Positions 18,577 through 26,541 of a DNA stretch of 64,000 bases are shown in pieces; positions within the stretch are counted from its first letter, which is position 1; each line of letters opens with the position of its first letter. The notes below the pieces were generated by a model. That model did no database searches. It saw nothing but the letters and a program-made list of their open reading frames with translations, and was not told where the DNA came from. The position numbers were made by a program, and so were the translations under genes. The stretch spans positions 504,376 through 568,375 of the forward strand of contig PBKD01000014.1 of NCBI GenBank assembly GCA_002722055.1, in the 5' to 3' direction. Source of the stretch: Rhodospirillaceae bacterium (GTDB taxonomy: Bacteria > Pseudomonadota > Alphaproteobacteria > SHVP01).

Positions 18577-18607
18577 CAGTTAACAAATATATATATAGCT
18601 TTTAATT

Positions 18608-19804
18608 CTATGATATAGAACCAATGCCGTACGCTCCACTTAAGAGCAAATCTTCTTTAAACCTACTATGACTATATGGAGAAATATCTATATCTTGTTC
18701 AATACCAACAGCTTTTTGCGCCAACATTTTACCAACGGCAGGTGCCATTTTAAAACCATGCCCAGAAAAACCATAAGCTAGAATTAGACCTTCCCAGCCA
18801 TCCGGCTCTCCTAACACAGGATTCCAATCTGGTGTTATATCATAAGCACCAACCCAATCATTTGTTACTCTTGCATTTTCAAATGAAGGCATGCGATTGG
18901 AAATTTGCCGTCCTTGATTTATGATAAAATCATCAACTATTTCTTCATCCATTAAATCAGGATGCTTAATTGGATCTCCATGATCCCCTGTGCCAACAAG
19001 AACAACCCCTCCACTCGAAGGTCTAAAGTACATTTTATTTTTTGTTGAAAGATCTTTAATTATTGGGAGCTTAAAATCATATTCAGATTCTGACTTTAAA
19101 GTAATAACTGAATGTCTAGAAATATCTAAATATGTGTCAATATTTAAAGGATCCGTTAAATCCTTAATCCATGGACCCGTTGATAAAATTATTAAACCAG
19201 CGTGTATCACTCCACTTTCAGTATCAACGCCAATAACTTTATTTCCTTTTGTTAAAAGTTTTTTAACTCCTTGATTAGTAATTAATTCTACACCTTGTCT
19301 TTTTGCTGCATTTGCAAAACCTGTTGTTGTAAGATATGGGTCCGCATAACCCGAAAAAGGTTCATAACCAACTGCGCCAATATCATTAAGATTTAAAAGG
19401 GGATGAAACTCAAGGGCTTCTTTATGTGATATTTGCATTGTTTCAGCACCAATTTCTTTTTGCATTTTGAGGTTCTCAACAAGTTTATCGCTTGTTTCAC
19501 CTTCAGGAGCTAAAATTAAATATCCAGATTGAACAAATCCACTTTCAAGACTAGTGTCACCTAAATATTTCTTGAAATCTCTAAAAATTTCAATGCTTTT
19601 AACTGTAAGCGCCGTATTACTAGGGACAGAATAGTGTGAACGTATAATTGCACATGAACGAGCAGTTCCTCCAGAACAAATTTGACTTCGCTCAATAAGG
19701 CCCACTTTAGAATTACTAAGCTCAGCTAAATGATATGCAGTAGAAGAACCTACTACACCACCGCCAACTATCAAAATATCAAATGAATCTGTCATTTTAT
19801 TCAT
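18608..19804 (-). CDS. Sarcosine-oxidase-beta-like FAD-dependent oxidoreductase (DAO family)
   Basis: A 398-residue flavoprotein of the D-amino-acid/sarcosine oxidase family. The FAD-binding dinucleotide motif ILIVGGGVVGSSTAY is at the N-terminus; the C-terminal half has GAYDITPDWNPVLG and GFSGHGFKMAPAVG, resembling SoxB and related methylglycine oxidases rather than monomeric sarcosine oxidase, whose covalent-flavin Cys is not present in the expected place. It would oxidise sarcosine or a similar N-methyl amino acid to glycine plus formaldehyde. SoxA, SoxD and SoxG partners are absent here, so it probably works alone or with a distant partner. The ATG at 19804 is preferred over a TTG one codon before; ATG 19795 is also possible. 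Its product fits as the last step after N-carbamoylsarcosine amidase (inference). Confidence 0.85.
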   Translation of the reverse strand: MNKMTDSFDILIVGGGVVGSSTAYHLAELSNSKVGLIERSQICSGGTARSCAIIRSHYSVPSNTALTVKSIEIFRDFKKYLGDTSLESGFVQSGYLILAPEGETSDKLVENLKMQKEIGAETMQISHKEALEFHPLLNLNDIGAVGYEPFSGYADPYLTTTGFANAAKRQGVELITNQGVKKLLTKGNKVIGVDTESGVIHAGLIILSTGPWIKDLTDPLNIDTYLDISRHSVITLKSESEYDFKLPIIKDLSTKNKMYFRPSSGGVVLVGTGDHGDPIKHPDLMDEEIVDDFIINQGRQISNRMPSFENARVTNDWVGAYDITPDWNPVLGEPDGWEGLILAYGFSGHGFKMAPAVGKMLAQKAVGIEQDIDISPYSHSRFKEDLLLSGAYGIGSIS

Positions 19805-19915
19805 CAAAATAATTAATATAAATTTTACTATAGTACAAATCGTAATTGAAAGGTATGCTAAATTAAACTAAAAGTACATAAATATATATATTAGAATAAT
19901 AAAATATTTATTTTA

Positions 19916-21034
19916 TTGCCCAATTATAATGTTTATTTACAAAATATTAATTTAACAGAAAAATTAAGAAAATTCTTGACGCATAAAATTTACAAAATAC
20001 AAACTAGAGGTTCTAGTCGTGAACGTGGAAAACAACATGGCCAACTTCTAGCTGACCCTATAAATAAGGCAATCCAGTTCTACCAACAAATGTTCCAACA
20101 ACATTTGAAAATTGGGATTAAAGAAATCAGACAACGGTCAAAAAAATATTTTGACCCTCTATCAGAATCATTTCCTGACGTTTTTAAAGAAATGGAGGGA
20201 ATTGCAGAAGGCTCAAAACAACAATTGCATGATATACTAATGCTCTCTGCTCGCTGGGAAATCACTTTTGAACATTTAAAAGTTGGAGAATGCTCTAATC
20301 TGTTTGTTGGCTCTGATCGATCAAAAAATGGAGAAACTTTTCTTGGAATGAATTGGGAATGGCGACCAGAAGTAATGGATTTTCGAGCTGTTATTACAGC
20401 TTATTGCGATGATCAACCAGATAGTATAGTTGTTACTGAATGCGGACAACCAGGTAAGTTCGGCATAAATGAATTTGGCATTGCCGTTATTGAGACTGGC
20501 CTTGCCTGCAGTAAATCTCGTTCAATTGGTAAGGTTCCTTTTGCACCATTAATTTGCCAAGCTCTTCGATGCAAAAGTTTGGAAAGTGCACGAAATACAA
20601 TTCACCAATACCCTCCAGAAGCTACAATAAATTTTATTCTAGCAGATGAACACAGTAACGGTTGGTGTATAGAAGCAACTCCAACTGGCCTATATGAGCA
20701 CAATCTTCAGCCGTCAGATTTGTATTGGCATACTAATCATTCTAGATTAACAAAGGAGCGATGTGAATTTGATGATAGTCTTCTAAGAGGAGCACGTTGG
20801 GAAGAACTTTTGAAAAATATTAAGCTCGCGAATCGTAAACAAGTTGAAAGCTGGCTTGCTGATACTAAAAACGGAAGTAATGCTATATGTAAAGCTCCAG
20901 ATATTACTCTTGCGAATAAAGCTACATGGCTTCAAACATTGTGTTCAGCTGTAATAAATACAAAATTAAAAGAAATTTGGGTTAGTGACGGCCCTTCTTT
21001 TAAACATCCTTATGAACGAATTTATTTTGAATAA
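19916..21034 (+). CDS. C45-family (isopenicillin-N acyltransferase-like) Ntn hydrolase
   Basis: The 372-residue frame contains IQTRGSSRERGKQHG near residues 28-42 and ECSNLFVGSD followed by GETFLGMNWEW, the pattern of the peptidase C45 / acyl-CoA:6-aminopenicillanate acyltransferase family. Such proteins cut themselves to expose an N-terminal Cys nucleophile, here Cys126, and then hydrolyse or transfer acyl-amide bonds. The start is uncertain: the frame opens at TTG 19916, and a second TTG at 19976, closer to where the family normally begins, is possible; neither has a strong ribosome site. The substrate is unknown; in this island it may release an amino acid or amine from an N-acyl conjugate (inference). 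The stop lies about 50 bases before the broken transporter copy. Confidence 0.8.
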   Translation: MPNYNVYLQNINLTEKLRKFLTHKIYKIQTRGSSRERGKQHGQLLADPINKAIQFYQQMFQQHLKIGIKEIRQRSKKYFDPLSESFPDVFKEMEGIAEGSKQQLHDILMLSARWEITFEHLKVGECSNLFVGSDRSKNGETFLGMNWEWRPEVMDFRAVITAYCDDQPDSIVVTECGQPGKFGINEFGIAVIETGLACSKSRSIGKVPFAPLICQALRCKSLESARNTIHQYPPEATINFILADEHSNGWCIEATPTGLYEHNLQPSDLYWHTNHSRLTKERCEFDDSLLRGARWEELLKNIKLANRKQVESWLADTKNGSNAICKAPDITLANKATWLQTLCSAVINTKLKEIWVSDGPSFKHPYERIYFE

Positions 21035-21084
21035 ACATACTTTGCAAGATTGCTCTAAATTGATAATAATTTATAATTATCTGA

Positions 21085-21302
21085 AATGTTTTACTGTTTT
21101 AATTATATTTGAAATAATCAGAATTGCAGGACATGTTTTTTTTGGCCAATACAATTATGTCATCGTTATTGCTGGGTTTTTATGGTATCTTATATTTGTT
21201 AATGAGAATTTAACCTCTTGGTTTTGGATAGCATTTCTTATAATGATTGTAAGCCTCTATCTAGGAAATGCCGGATCTAAACAAAATTTAGAAAATGAAT
21301 AA
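21085..21302 (+). pseudogene. Broken EamA/DMT transporter, C-terminal remnant
   Basis: About 70 codons encode FEIIRIAGHVFFGQYNYVIV, then WFWIAF and LYLGNAGSKQ, closely matching the last 60-70 residues of the transporter at 5492-6409. Everything upstream (about 235 codons, eight helices) is missing; the preceding bases belong to the C45 gene's end and a short unrelated spacer. The reading frame is still open to its TAA, and the last codons overlap the ATG of the next transporter gene (ATGAATAA), so the old tandem-gene coupling is preserved. It is a decayed member of a transporter pair like the one on the left side of the island. Confidence 0.8.
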
Positions 21303-22191
21303 AAAAAATTTTTGTTATATTCTTCTTTTAATTAGCGGCACTGGTTTTGGTAGTGTTTTTATTGCAAACAAATATGTTGCCATCTCAGGTTTACCTACAA
21401 CAGCTTACCTTTTTTGGTTCACATTTGTAGGGAGCGCTTTAACTTTAATTCCCGTATTGCTCTCAAAAAAAAAATATAAATTTAGTTTCTTATCTATAGT
21501 TCATTTCCCCGCAGCTGCCTCTTTAGGAATGTTAGTGCCTTTCGGTGTCGTTGCATCTATTGCAGACAAACTTCCAGCAGGAGTTTTAACATTATCATTT
21601 TCACTCGGTCCTGCTTTTACATTTCTTTTATCATTTTTTTTTAGAATGGAAAGATTCAGATATATTAAAATATTTGGTATAATATTAGGTTTCATTGGTG
21701 TTTGTTTTATCGTATTTCCTGAAACTAGCCTACCAAACCCTGAATCAGCTCCTTGGATAATATTTGCGTTACTTGCTCCGATTGGCGCTGCTTCAAATAA
21801 TATAATTGTAGCAAAATTAAAACCACCTAATGTTAGTCCAATTTTTCTTACTTTTTACTTATTATTTTCTGCTACAATAATTATGTTTGTTATCATGGTA
21901 ATTAATCATGGTTTTATATTTTTTTGGGATTACGGAAACCTTGCTATTTTAGGAGTTTGCTGGGCTACAATTGTTCAAGTTATTGGTTTCATTATAATGT
22001 ATATTATTATCCCGAGGGTAGGACCAGTATTTTTTTCTCAGATAGCTTATGTAATGATATTTAGTGGTTTTATATGGGCATACATATTTTTTAAAGAAAC
22101 ACCATCTTTATGGATTATTTTTGCAATAATTTTTATGGTTTTTGGGTTAATATTTACAAATTCAAGTAGGGAAAAATTTTTTAATTTTTAG
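21295..22191 (+). CDS. EamA/DMT family transporter (island, right end)
   Basis: A 298-residue, ten-helix DMT protein similar in its middle part (ASNNIIVAKLKPP) to the 5492-6409 transporter and in its C-terminal half (GPVFFSQ...WAYIFF) to the 4570-5490 one. The ATG overlaps the stop of the truncated transporter remnant, as expected for the second gene of a tandem pair. It ends with an 11-base overlap with the converging mutS gene. It marks the right border of the accessory island. Substrate unknown; by position it may carry the ureides or amino acids handled by the island enzymes. Confidence 0.85.
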   Translation: MNKKNFCYILLLISGTGFGSVFIANKYVAISGLPTTAYLFWFTFVGSALTLIPVLLSKKKYKFSFLSIVHFPAAASLGMLVPFGVVASIADKLPAGVLTLSFSLGPAFTFLLSFFFRMERFRYIKIFGIILGFIGVCFIVFPETSLPNPESAPWIIFALLAPIGAASNNIIVAKLKPPNVSPIFLTFYLLFSATIIMFVIMVINHGFIFFWDYGNLAILGVCWATIVQVIGFIIMYIIIPRVGPVFFSQIAYVMIFSGFIWAYIFFKETPSLWIIFAIIFMVFGLIFTNSSREKFFNF

Positions 22192-24841
22192 TATTTATCA
22201 GCGATTTAAGTAAGTAAATTTTTTCTAGAGCTTCCTTTGGTGAACAATTATCTGGTTCTATTTTTTGTAGCAATTCAAGAATTTCGGAAACTTCGTTTTC
22301 TAAACTATTTTGTTCAGATACTTTAAACAATGGTAGTTCTAATGAATTTTCAGAGTTCTTTTCTTTTACCTCTCTTTTTTCAAATAACGAAAGTACCTCT
22401 TTTGCTCTTAATACAGCAATTTTTGGAAGTCCTGCGAGTTTTGCTACTAAAATACCATATGATTTATCTGCTGAACCAGGCTGTACTGAGTGTAAAAAAA
22501 TAATTTCGCCATCCCATTCTTTAACTTTTAAATGATATAATTTTAAATTATCTAAACTAGTTTTTAAAGACGTAAGCTCATGATAATGTGTTGCAAACAA
22601 TGTTCTAGATTTGTTTAAATCATGTAAATGTTCAATCGATGCCCACGCTATAGATAAACCATCATAAGTAGCAGTACCTCTTCCTATTTCATCTAAGATA
22701 ACTAACGAATTTGAAGTAGCTTGATTTAAAATGCCAGCGGTTTCTGTCATCTCAACCATAAATGTAGATCTACCTCTGGCTAAATCATCACCTGCACCAA
22801 CCCTACTAAATAATTTATCCACAATACCTATATGAGCAAAATCTGCAGGAACATAAGAACCAATTTGAGCAAGCAAAGCGATAATTGCATTTTGTCTTAA
22901 AAATGTTGATTTTCCTGCCATATTTGGTCCGGTTATGAGCCATAAACAATTGTCATCAGATAAATCACAATCATTAGAAATAAACAAATCTCCGTTTAAA
23001 CGAATTATTTGCTCAACAACAGGATGCCTTCCTCCTAAGATTTTAAAAGATTTAGAATTGTCAATTATTGGTCTTGTATATTTATTTTCTATAGCACTCA
23101 TTGATAAAGCTAAAAATAAATCTATTTCTGCTATTGCTTTAGCATTACTATATAAAATTTTACTAGAATCTAGAACTAGAGAAGAAATTTTATTAAAAAT
23201 TTCAGTTTCTAATTTTACTACTCGTTCAGCCGCGCTTGCAATTTTACCCTCGAGTTCACCAAGTTCCACGGTTGTAAATCTTTTGGTATTTGCCATTGAC
23301 TGTCTATGTATAAAAAAATTTTCAAACCCTTCAATTTTTCTTTCATAAATTTTATCAGCAAATTTATTTGTAACTTCAATAAAATAACCTAATATATTAT
23401 TATTTCTTATTTTTAATGAACTAATACCTGTGATTGAAATATATTTTTTTTTTAATTCTTCTATATACTTTTTACTGCTATCTCGTAAATTTTTAACTTT
23501 ATCTAATTCAATACTATAAGCAGTTTTAACAAAGCCATCTCGTAAATTTATAGGTAGAACCTCAATAAGAGATTTTTTTAACTCCTGTATCAAATTTGGA
23601 TTGATCACTAGATCTTCAATTTGAGTCGATAGTTCTTCAGGTAGTTCGCTACCTGAAAGTATACTTTTAATATTTGTAATACAAATTAAAGCATCTCTTA
23701 TCGAGCCAAGATCTCTTGGGGTATTCCTTCCTAGAGATATTCTAGATAGAATTCTTTCTATGTCAGGTATAGAAATCATGTTTGTTTTAATATTTTCACT
23801 TAATGAATTATTATTATTAAAAAATTCAACAACATCCAAACGTTTTTTTATTTTTTCTACATCATAAAGTGGAGCACTAAGATATTTTTTTAATAGCCTT
23901 CCTCCTGAGCTTGTTGATGTTTTATCAATAACTGAGATCAAGCTGCCTCCCTTAAACCCAGAATTACTTGATAAAATTTCTAAATTTTTAAATGTAGAAT
24001 GATCAATTAACATTTCTTTTATTTTATTTTTCGATATAAGGCCTCTTATATTTGGCAATTTACCTTTTTGGGTTCTAAAAATATAATCTAATAAATATCC
24101 AGCTGATAAAATCTCTTCTTTATTAAACTTCTGAAGCTCACTATTTTCATTTAAATTATGAGCATTTTTTATTTTTTTATAGCAGTCGATTTCAGATATT
24201 TCTTTCGTAATCTCAGAATAACTATAATTACTAATAGCTGAAATCAGTACTTCTTCTTCTTCTTTAGAGTTGCATTTGAAAATAACCTCATTTGGCTCGA
24301 TTTTTTGCAGTTCAGAAATAAGTTGATTTTTTTTAATTTTTTTTGAAAAAAAATCACCTGTTGAAATATCAATCCAAGATAAACTTACGTAGTTTGAATT
24401 ATATAAAATAGATAAGAGAAAATTAAAGTTTTTTGGTTCTAGTATGTTATCTTCTGTTATTGTTCCAGGTGTTATTATTCTGACAACTTCACGACTCATA
24501 AGGTTTTGCTTACCTAAAGATTCCTTTTCGTTTATAGTTTTCCTCTGCTCACAAATTGCAACTTTTGAACCGTGTTTAATTAATTTTGATAAGTAAATAT
24601 CAGAAGAGTGTGCTGGCACGCCGCACATAGGTATATCCTGACCATTATATGAACCTCTTTTGGTTAATGTGATTTCTAGAATTTTAGCTGCCTCAATAGC
24701 ATCCTCAAAAAATAGCTCATAAAAATCACCCATTCTAAAAAATAATAAACAATCTAAATGATTCTTTTTTATGGATAAATATTGAGCTACCATAGGAGTA
24801 GCTTTACTGCTTTCTATATCACTTATATTTATACTTTTCAT
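22181..24841 (-). CDS. mutS: DNA mismatch repair ATPase MutS
   Basis: MutS recognises base mismatches and starts repair. The 886-residue protein carries the mismatch-reading motif FRMGDFYELF near residue 36, the Walker A loop GPNMAGKST near 640, the Walker B/signature LDEIGRGTATYDG, and FATHYHEL. Length and domains are those of a full bacterial MutS. In many alphaproteobacteria mutS is next to glnD; here the island parts them. The gene ends 11 bases inside the converging transporter gene. Upstream, 32 bases away on the same strand, lies the OlsB-like acyltransferase. Confidence 0.98.
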   Translation of the reverse strand: MKSINISDIESSKATPMVAQYLSIKKNHLDCLLFFRMGDFYELFFEDAIEAAKILEITLTKRGSYNGQDIPMCGVPAHSSDIYLSKLIKHGSKVAICEQRKTINEKESLGKQNLMSREVVRIITPGTITEDNILEPKNFNFLLSILYNSNYVSLSWIDISTGDFFSKKIKKNQLISELQKIEPNEVIFKCNSKEEEEVLISAISNYSYSEITKEISEIDCYKKIKNAHNLNENSELQKFNKEEILSAGYLLDYIFRTQKGKLPNIRGLISKNKIKEMLIDHSTFKNLEILSSNSGFKGGSLISVIDKTSTSSGGRLLKKYLSAPLYDVEKIKKRLDVVEFFNNNNSLSENIKTNMISIPDIERILSRISLGRNTPRDLGSIRDALICITNIKSILSGSELPEELSTQIEDLVINPNLIQELKKSLIEVLPINLRDGFVKTAYSIELDKVKNLRDSSKKYIEELKKKYISITGISSLKIRNNNILGYFIEVTNKFADKIYERKIEGFENFFIHRQSMANTKRFTTVELGELEGKIASAAERVVKLETEIFNKISSLVLDSSKILYSNAKAIAEIDLFLALSMSAIENKYTRPIIDNSKSFKILGGRHPVVEQIIRLNGDLFISNDCDLSDDNCLWLITGPNMAGKSTFLRQNAIIALLAQIGSYVPADFAHIGIVDKLFSRVGAGDDLARGRSTFMVEMTETAGILNQATSNSLVILDEIGRGTATYDGLSIAWASIEHLHDLNKSRTLFATHYHELTSLKTSLDNLKLYHLKVKEWDGEIIFLHSVQPGSADKSYGILVAKLAGLPKIAVLRAKEVLSLFEKREVKEKNSENSLELPLFKVSEQNSLENEVSEILELLQKIEPDNCSPKEALEKIYLLKSLINTKN

Positions 24842-24873
24842 AACTCGAAATATTTTTAAAGATAAATCTAAAA

Positions 24874-25647
24874 TTACCTGACAAAGTACTCTCTATATTT
24901 TTCTGGCACATCCTCCATAGCCAAAATCATAAATACATCAGTCGTTTTAAATTGATAATCAATAACTGCTCCATCACCACACACTCCACCTAACCTTAAA
25001 TAAGCTCTAATTAACGGAGGAATAGATTTTATTGCTTTTCTTACATCAATATCTTCTTTTTTCATCAAGTTCATATCAATATATCTTTCCTCTACAGCAT
25101 TTACCATTAAACTATCTGGAGCTAAATGATAATGATAAAGATAAGACAATGGTAATTTTATATTTTTAATATCACTACCAGGAAAACTTGCACACCCAAA
25201 TATTCTTGTTAAATCATTATCGGCATAATAATGGGCTAAACCTTTCCAAAGCAGTTGTATAGTTTGATTGTTCCTATAATTAATATGGACACAAGACCTC
25301 CCAATTTCACATGCTTTATGATCTTTAATACTATCAACTAAGTTTTTAAGATTATATTCAGATGATGAGTAAAATCCGTCATTTTCCCTGGCTATTTTAT
25401 CAAGTAACATTCTATAAGCACCTACAACCGGGTTTTCGGTTTCTTTTTTATGATCGATTACAAGCATATGGTCACAATACTCATCAAATTTATCAAAATC
25501 TTTTCTGTATTTAATCATATCTTCATTCGGCTTTGCTCCCATCTCTTCATAAAAAACTGAGAAACGCAGCTTTTGAGCTAACAGAATCTCTTCCTTCGAA
25601 TTAGCAAGCCTTACTTCAAATCTTTTATCTGGAGATAATACCTTCAT
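24874..25647 (-). CDS. olsB: OlsB-like N-acyltransferase (ornithine-lipid synthesis type)
   Basis: A 257-residue protein of the GNAT-like OlsB family, which attaches a 3-hydroxy fatty acid to ornithine as the first step of ornithine-lipid synthesis. Seen motifs are LRFSVFYEEMGA near the N-terminus, VVGAYRML, EIGRSCVH, LWKGLAHY, FGCASFPG and IPPLIRAYLRLGG, which are shared by that family. A good ribosome site (AGAGGAG) precedes the ATG. The O-acyltransferase OlsA is not in the window. Ornithine lipids replace phospholipids under phosphate limitation in many marine bacteria. It is transcribed with mutS. Amino-acid specificity (ornithine versus others) is inferred from family only. Confidence 0.82.
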   Translation of the reverse strand: MKVLSPDKRFEVRLANSKEEILLAQKLRFSVFYEEMGAKPNEDMIKYRKDFDKFDEYCDHMLVIDHKKETENPVVGAYRMLLDKIARENDGFYSSSEYNLKNLVDSIKDHKACEIGRSCVHINYRNNQTIQLLWKGLAHYYADNDLTRIFGCASFPGSDIKNIKLPLSYLYHYHLAPDSLMVNAVEERYIDMNLMKKEDIDVRKAIKSIPPLIRAYLRLGGVCGDGAVIDYQFKTTDVFMILAMEDVPEKYREYFVR

Positions 25648-25776
25648 GCTGCTCCTCTGGGTTTTTTCTAGACCCTTATACTAGAAATAACTTATTTTGC
25701 TATAATATATTTTATTTTAAAATATATACCCGTATGTTTTAATGAAAAAGATTTTAATTATAGAAATCTCTAAAAT

Positions 25777-26526
25777 ATGGATTTAGATATGGAAAAATGC
25801 CAGGTATGTGATTGTAAAAACTATACAAACTATGATGAAAATAATGGAACCATATTAGTAGAATGTTCAGAATGTGGGTTTATTTGGTTGAATCCTTTAC
25901 CCATACAAGAGGACATCGAAAAATTATATAATAATGCCTACCAGAATGTTTCAAGTAGTTATTTTTCTAAAGTGCGAAAAAAAATGAATAGATCAAAAAG
26001 AAGATCAAAATTTTTAGAAAAATTTATACTAAAAAAGAATAATATAAAATTTCTTGATATTGGCTCTAATGGTGGTTTTATGGTAGAGGCTGCAAGGTTA
26101 CGTGGGCATGAAGCAACCGGCATAGAAATTGATCCGTACTCAATTAAATACGCAAGACAACATTACACAAAAAATGTTTTTTTTGAAGGGAATCTTGAGG
26201 CATATTATGATAAAAATTCTGAAAAAAAATTTGATATTATCTATTGCTCCGAAGTTATCGAACACCTAGTAGATATTAATAAATTTATAATGTTAATAAA
26301 AAAATTACTTGATACTAATGGAATTGTTTTTTTAACGACACCAGATATTAAGCACTGGAGAAGACCAAAGGATTTAAGGAAATGGGATGCTTACTGTCCA
26401 CCTGACCATTGTTTATATTTCAATAATAAATCATTATCAAAATTATTAACAAAATTTGAATTAAAAATAATTAAAAAAATGATTGCATTTAAACCAGGAA
26501 TAAAAATTATAGCTAAACATATCTAA
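25777..26526 (+). CDS. Class I SAM-dependent methyltransferase with N-terminal zinc-ribbon
   Basis: The 249-residue protein begins with a Cys pair CQVC and a second pair CSEC, forming a small zinc-ribbon in residues 8-33, followed by a Rossmann methyltransferase with the SAM motif FLDIGSNGGFM, an acidic IEID two strands later and YCSEVIEHL. Such zinc-ribbon methyltransferases often modify sugars or lipid-linked glycans, but no glycan genes are nearby, so the substrate is unknown. It is read opposite to the OlsB-like gene and converges with the binding-protein gene 15 bases away. A second ATG four codons in is equally possible as the start. Confidence 0.8.
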   Translation: MDLDMEKCQVCDCKNYTNYDENNGTILVECSECGFIWLNPLPIQEDIEKLYNNAYQNVSSSYFSKVRKKMNRSKRRSKFLEKFILKKNNIKFLDIGSNGGFMVEAARLRGHEATGIEIDPYSIKYARQHYTKNVFFEGNLEAYYDKNSEKKFDIIYCSEVIEHLVDINKFIMLIKKLLDTNGIVFLTTPDIKHWRRPKDLRKWDAYCPPDHCLYFNNKSLSKLLTKFELKIIKKMIAFKPGIKIIAKHI

Positions 26527-26541
26527 TTTTATTGAATTCAG

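Larger units (their letters stand above)
4459..22191. other. Accessory catabolic island between glnD and mutS
   Basis: This 17.7 kb block holds thirteen intact genes and one broken gene, nearly all for transport or breakdown of cyclic amides/ureides, and separates glnD from mutS. Its catabolic genes (about 8.8-21 kb) use mainly CGN arginine codons where the flanking housekeeping genes use mainly AGA/AGG, and parts of the hydantoinase genes are clearly richer in G+C than glnD or mutS. EamA/DMT transporter genes stand at both ends. No integrase, transposase, tRNA or direct-repeat attachment site was recognised at either border, so the mode of arrival is unknown. That it is one transferred functional unit is inference from gene content, codon use and broken synteny. 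Confidence 0.7.

Noticed and set aside
4535..19838. Shared TACAATACAAAT-like motif upstream of several island genes (4535-4546, 16460-16470, 19832-19840)
   Set aside because: Only short A+T-rich parts agree (ACAAAT), as expected by chance in this base composition; not strong enough to call a regulon.
20985..21302. Separate small membrane protein of 105 residues
   Set aside because: The first part overlaps the C45 gene and is unrelated sequence; only the last 70 codons are meaningful and match a transporter C-terminus, so it is treated as a remnant.
4459..22191. Prophage or integrative element carrying the catabolic genes
   Set aside because: No integrase, recombinase, transposase, tRNA target or flanking direct repeat could be found at the borders.
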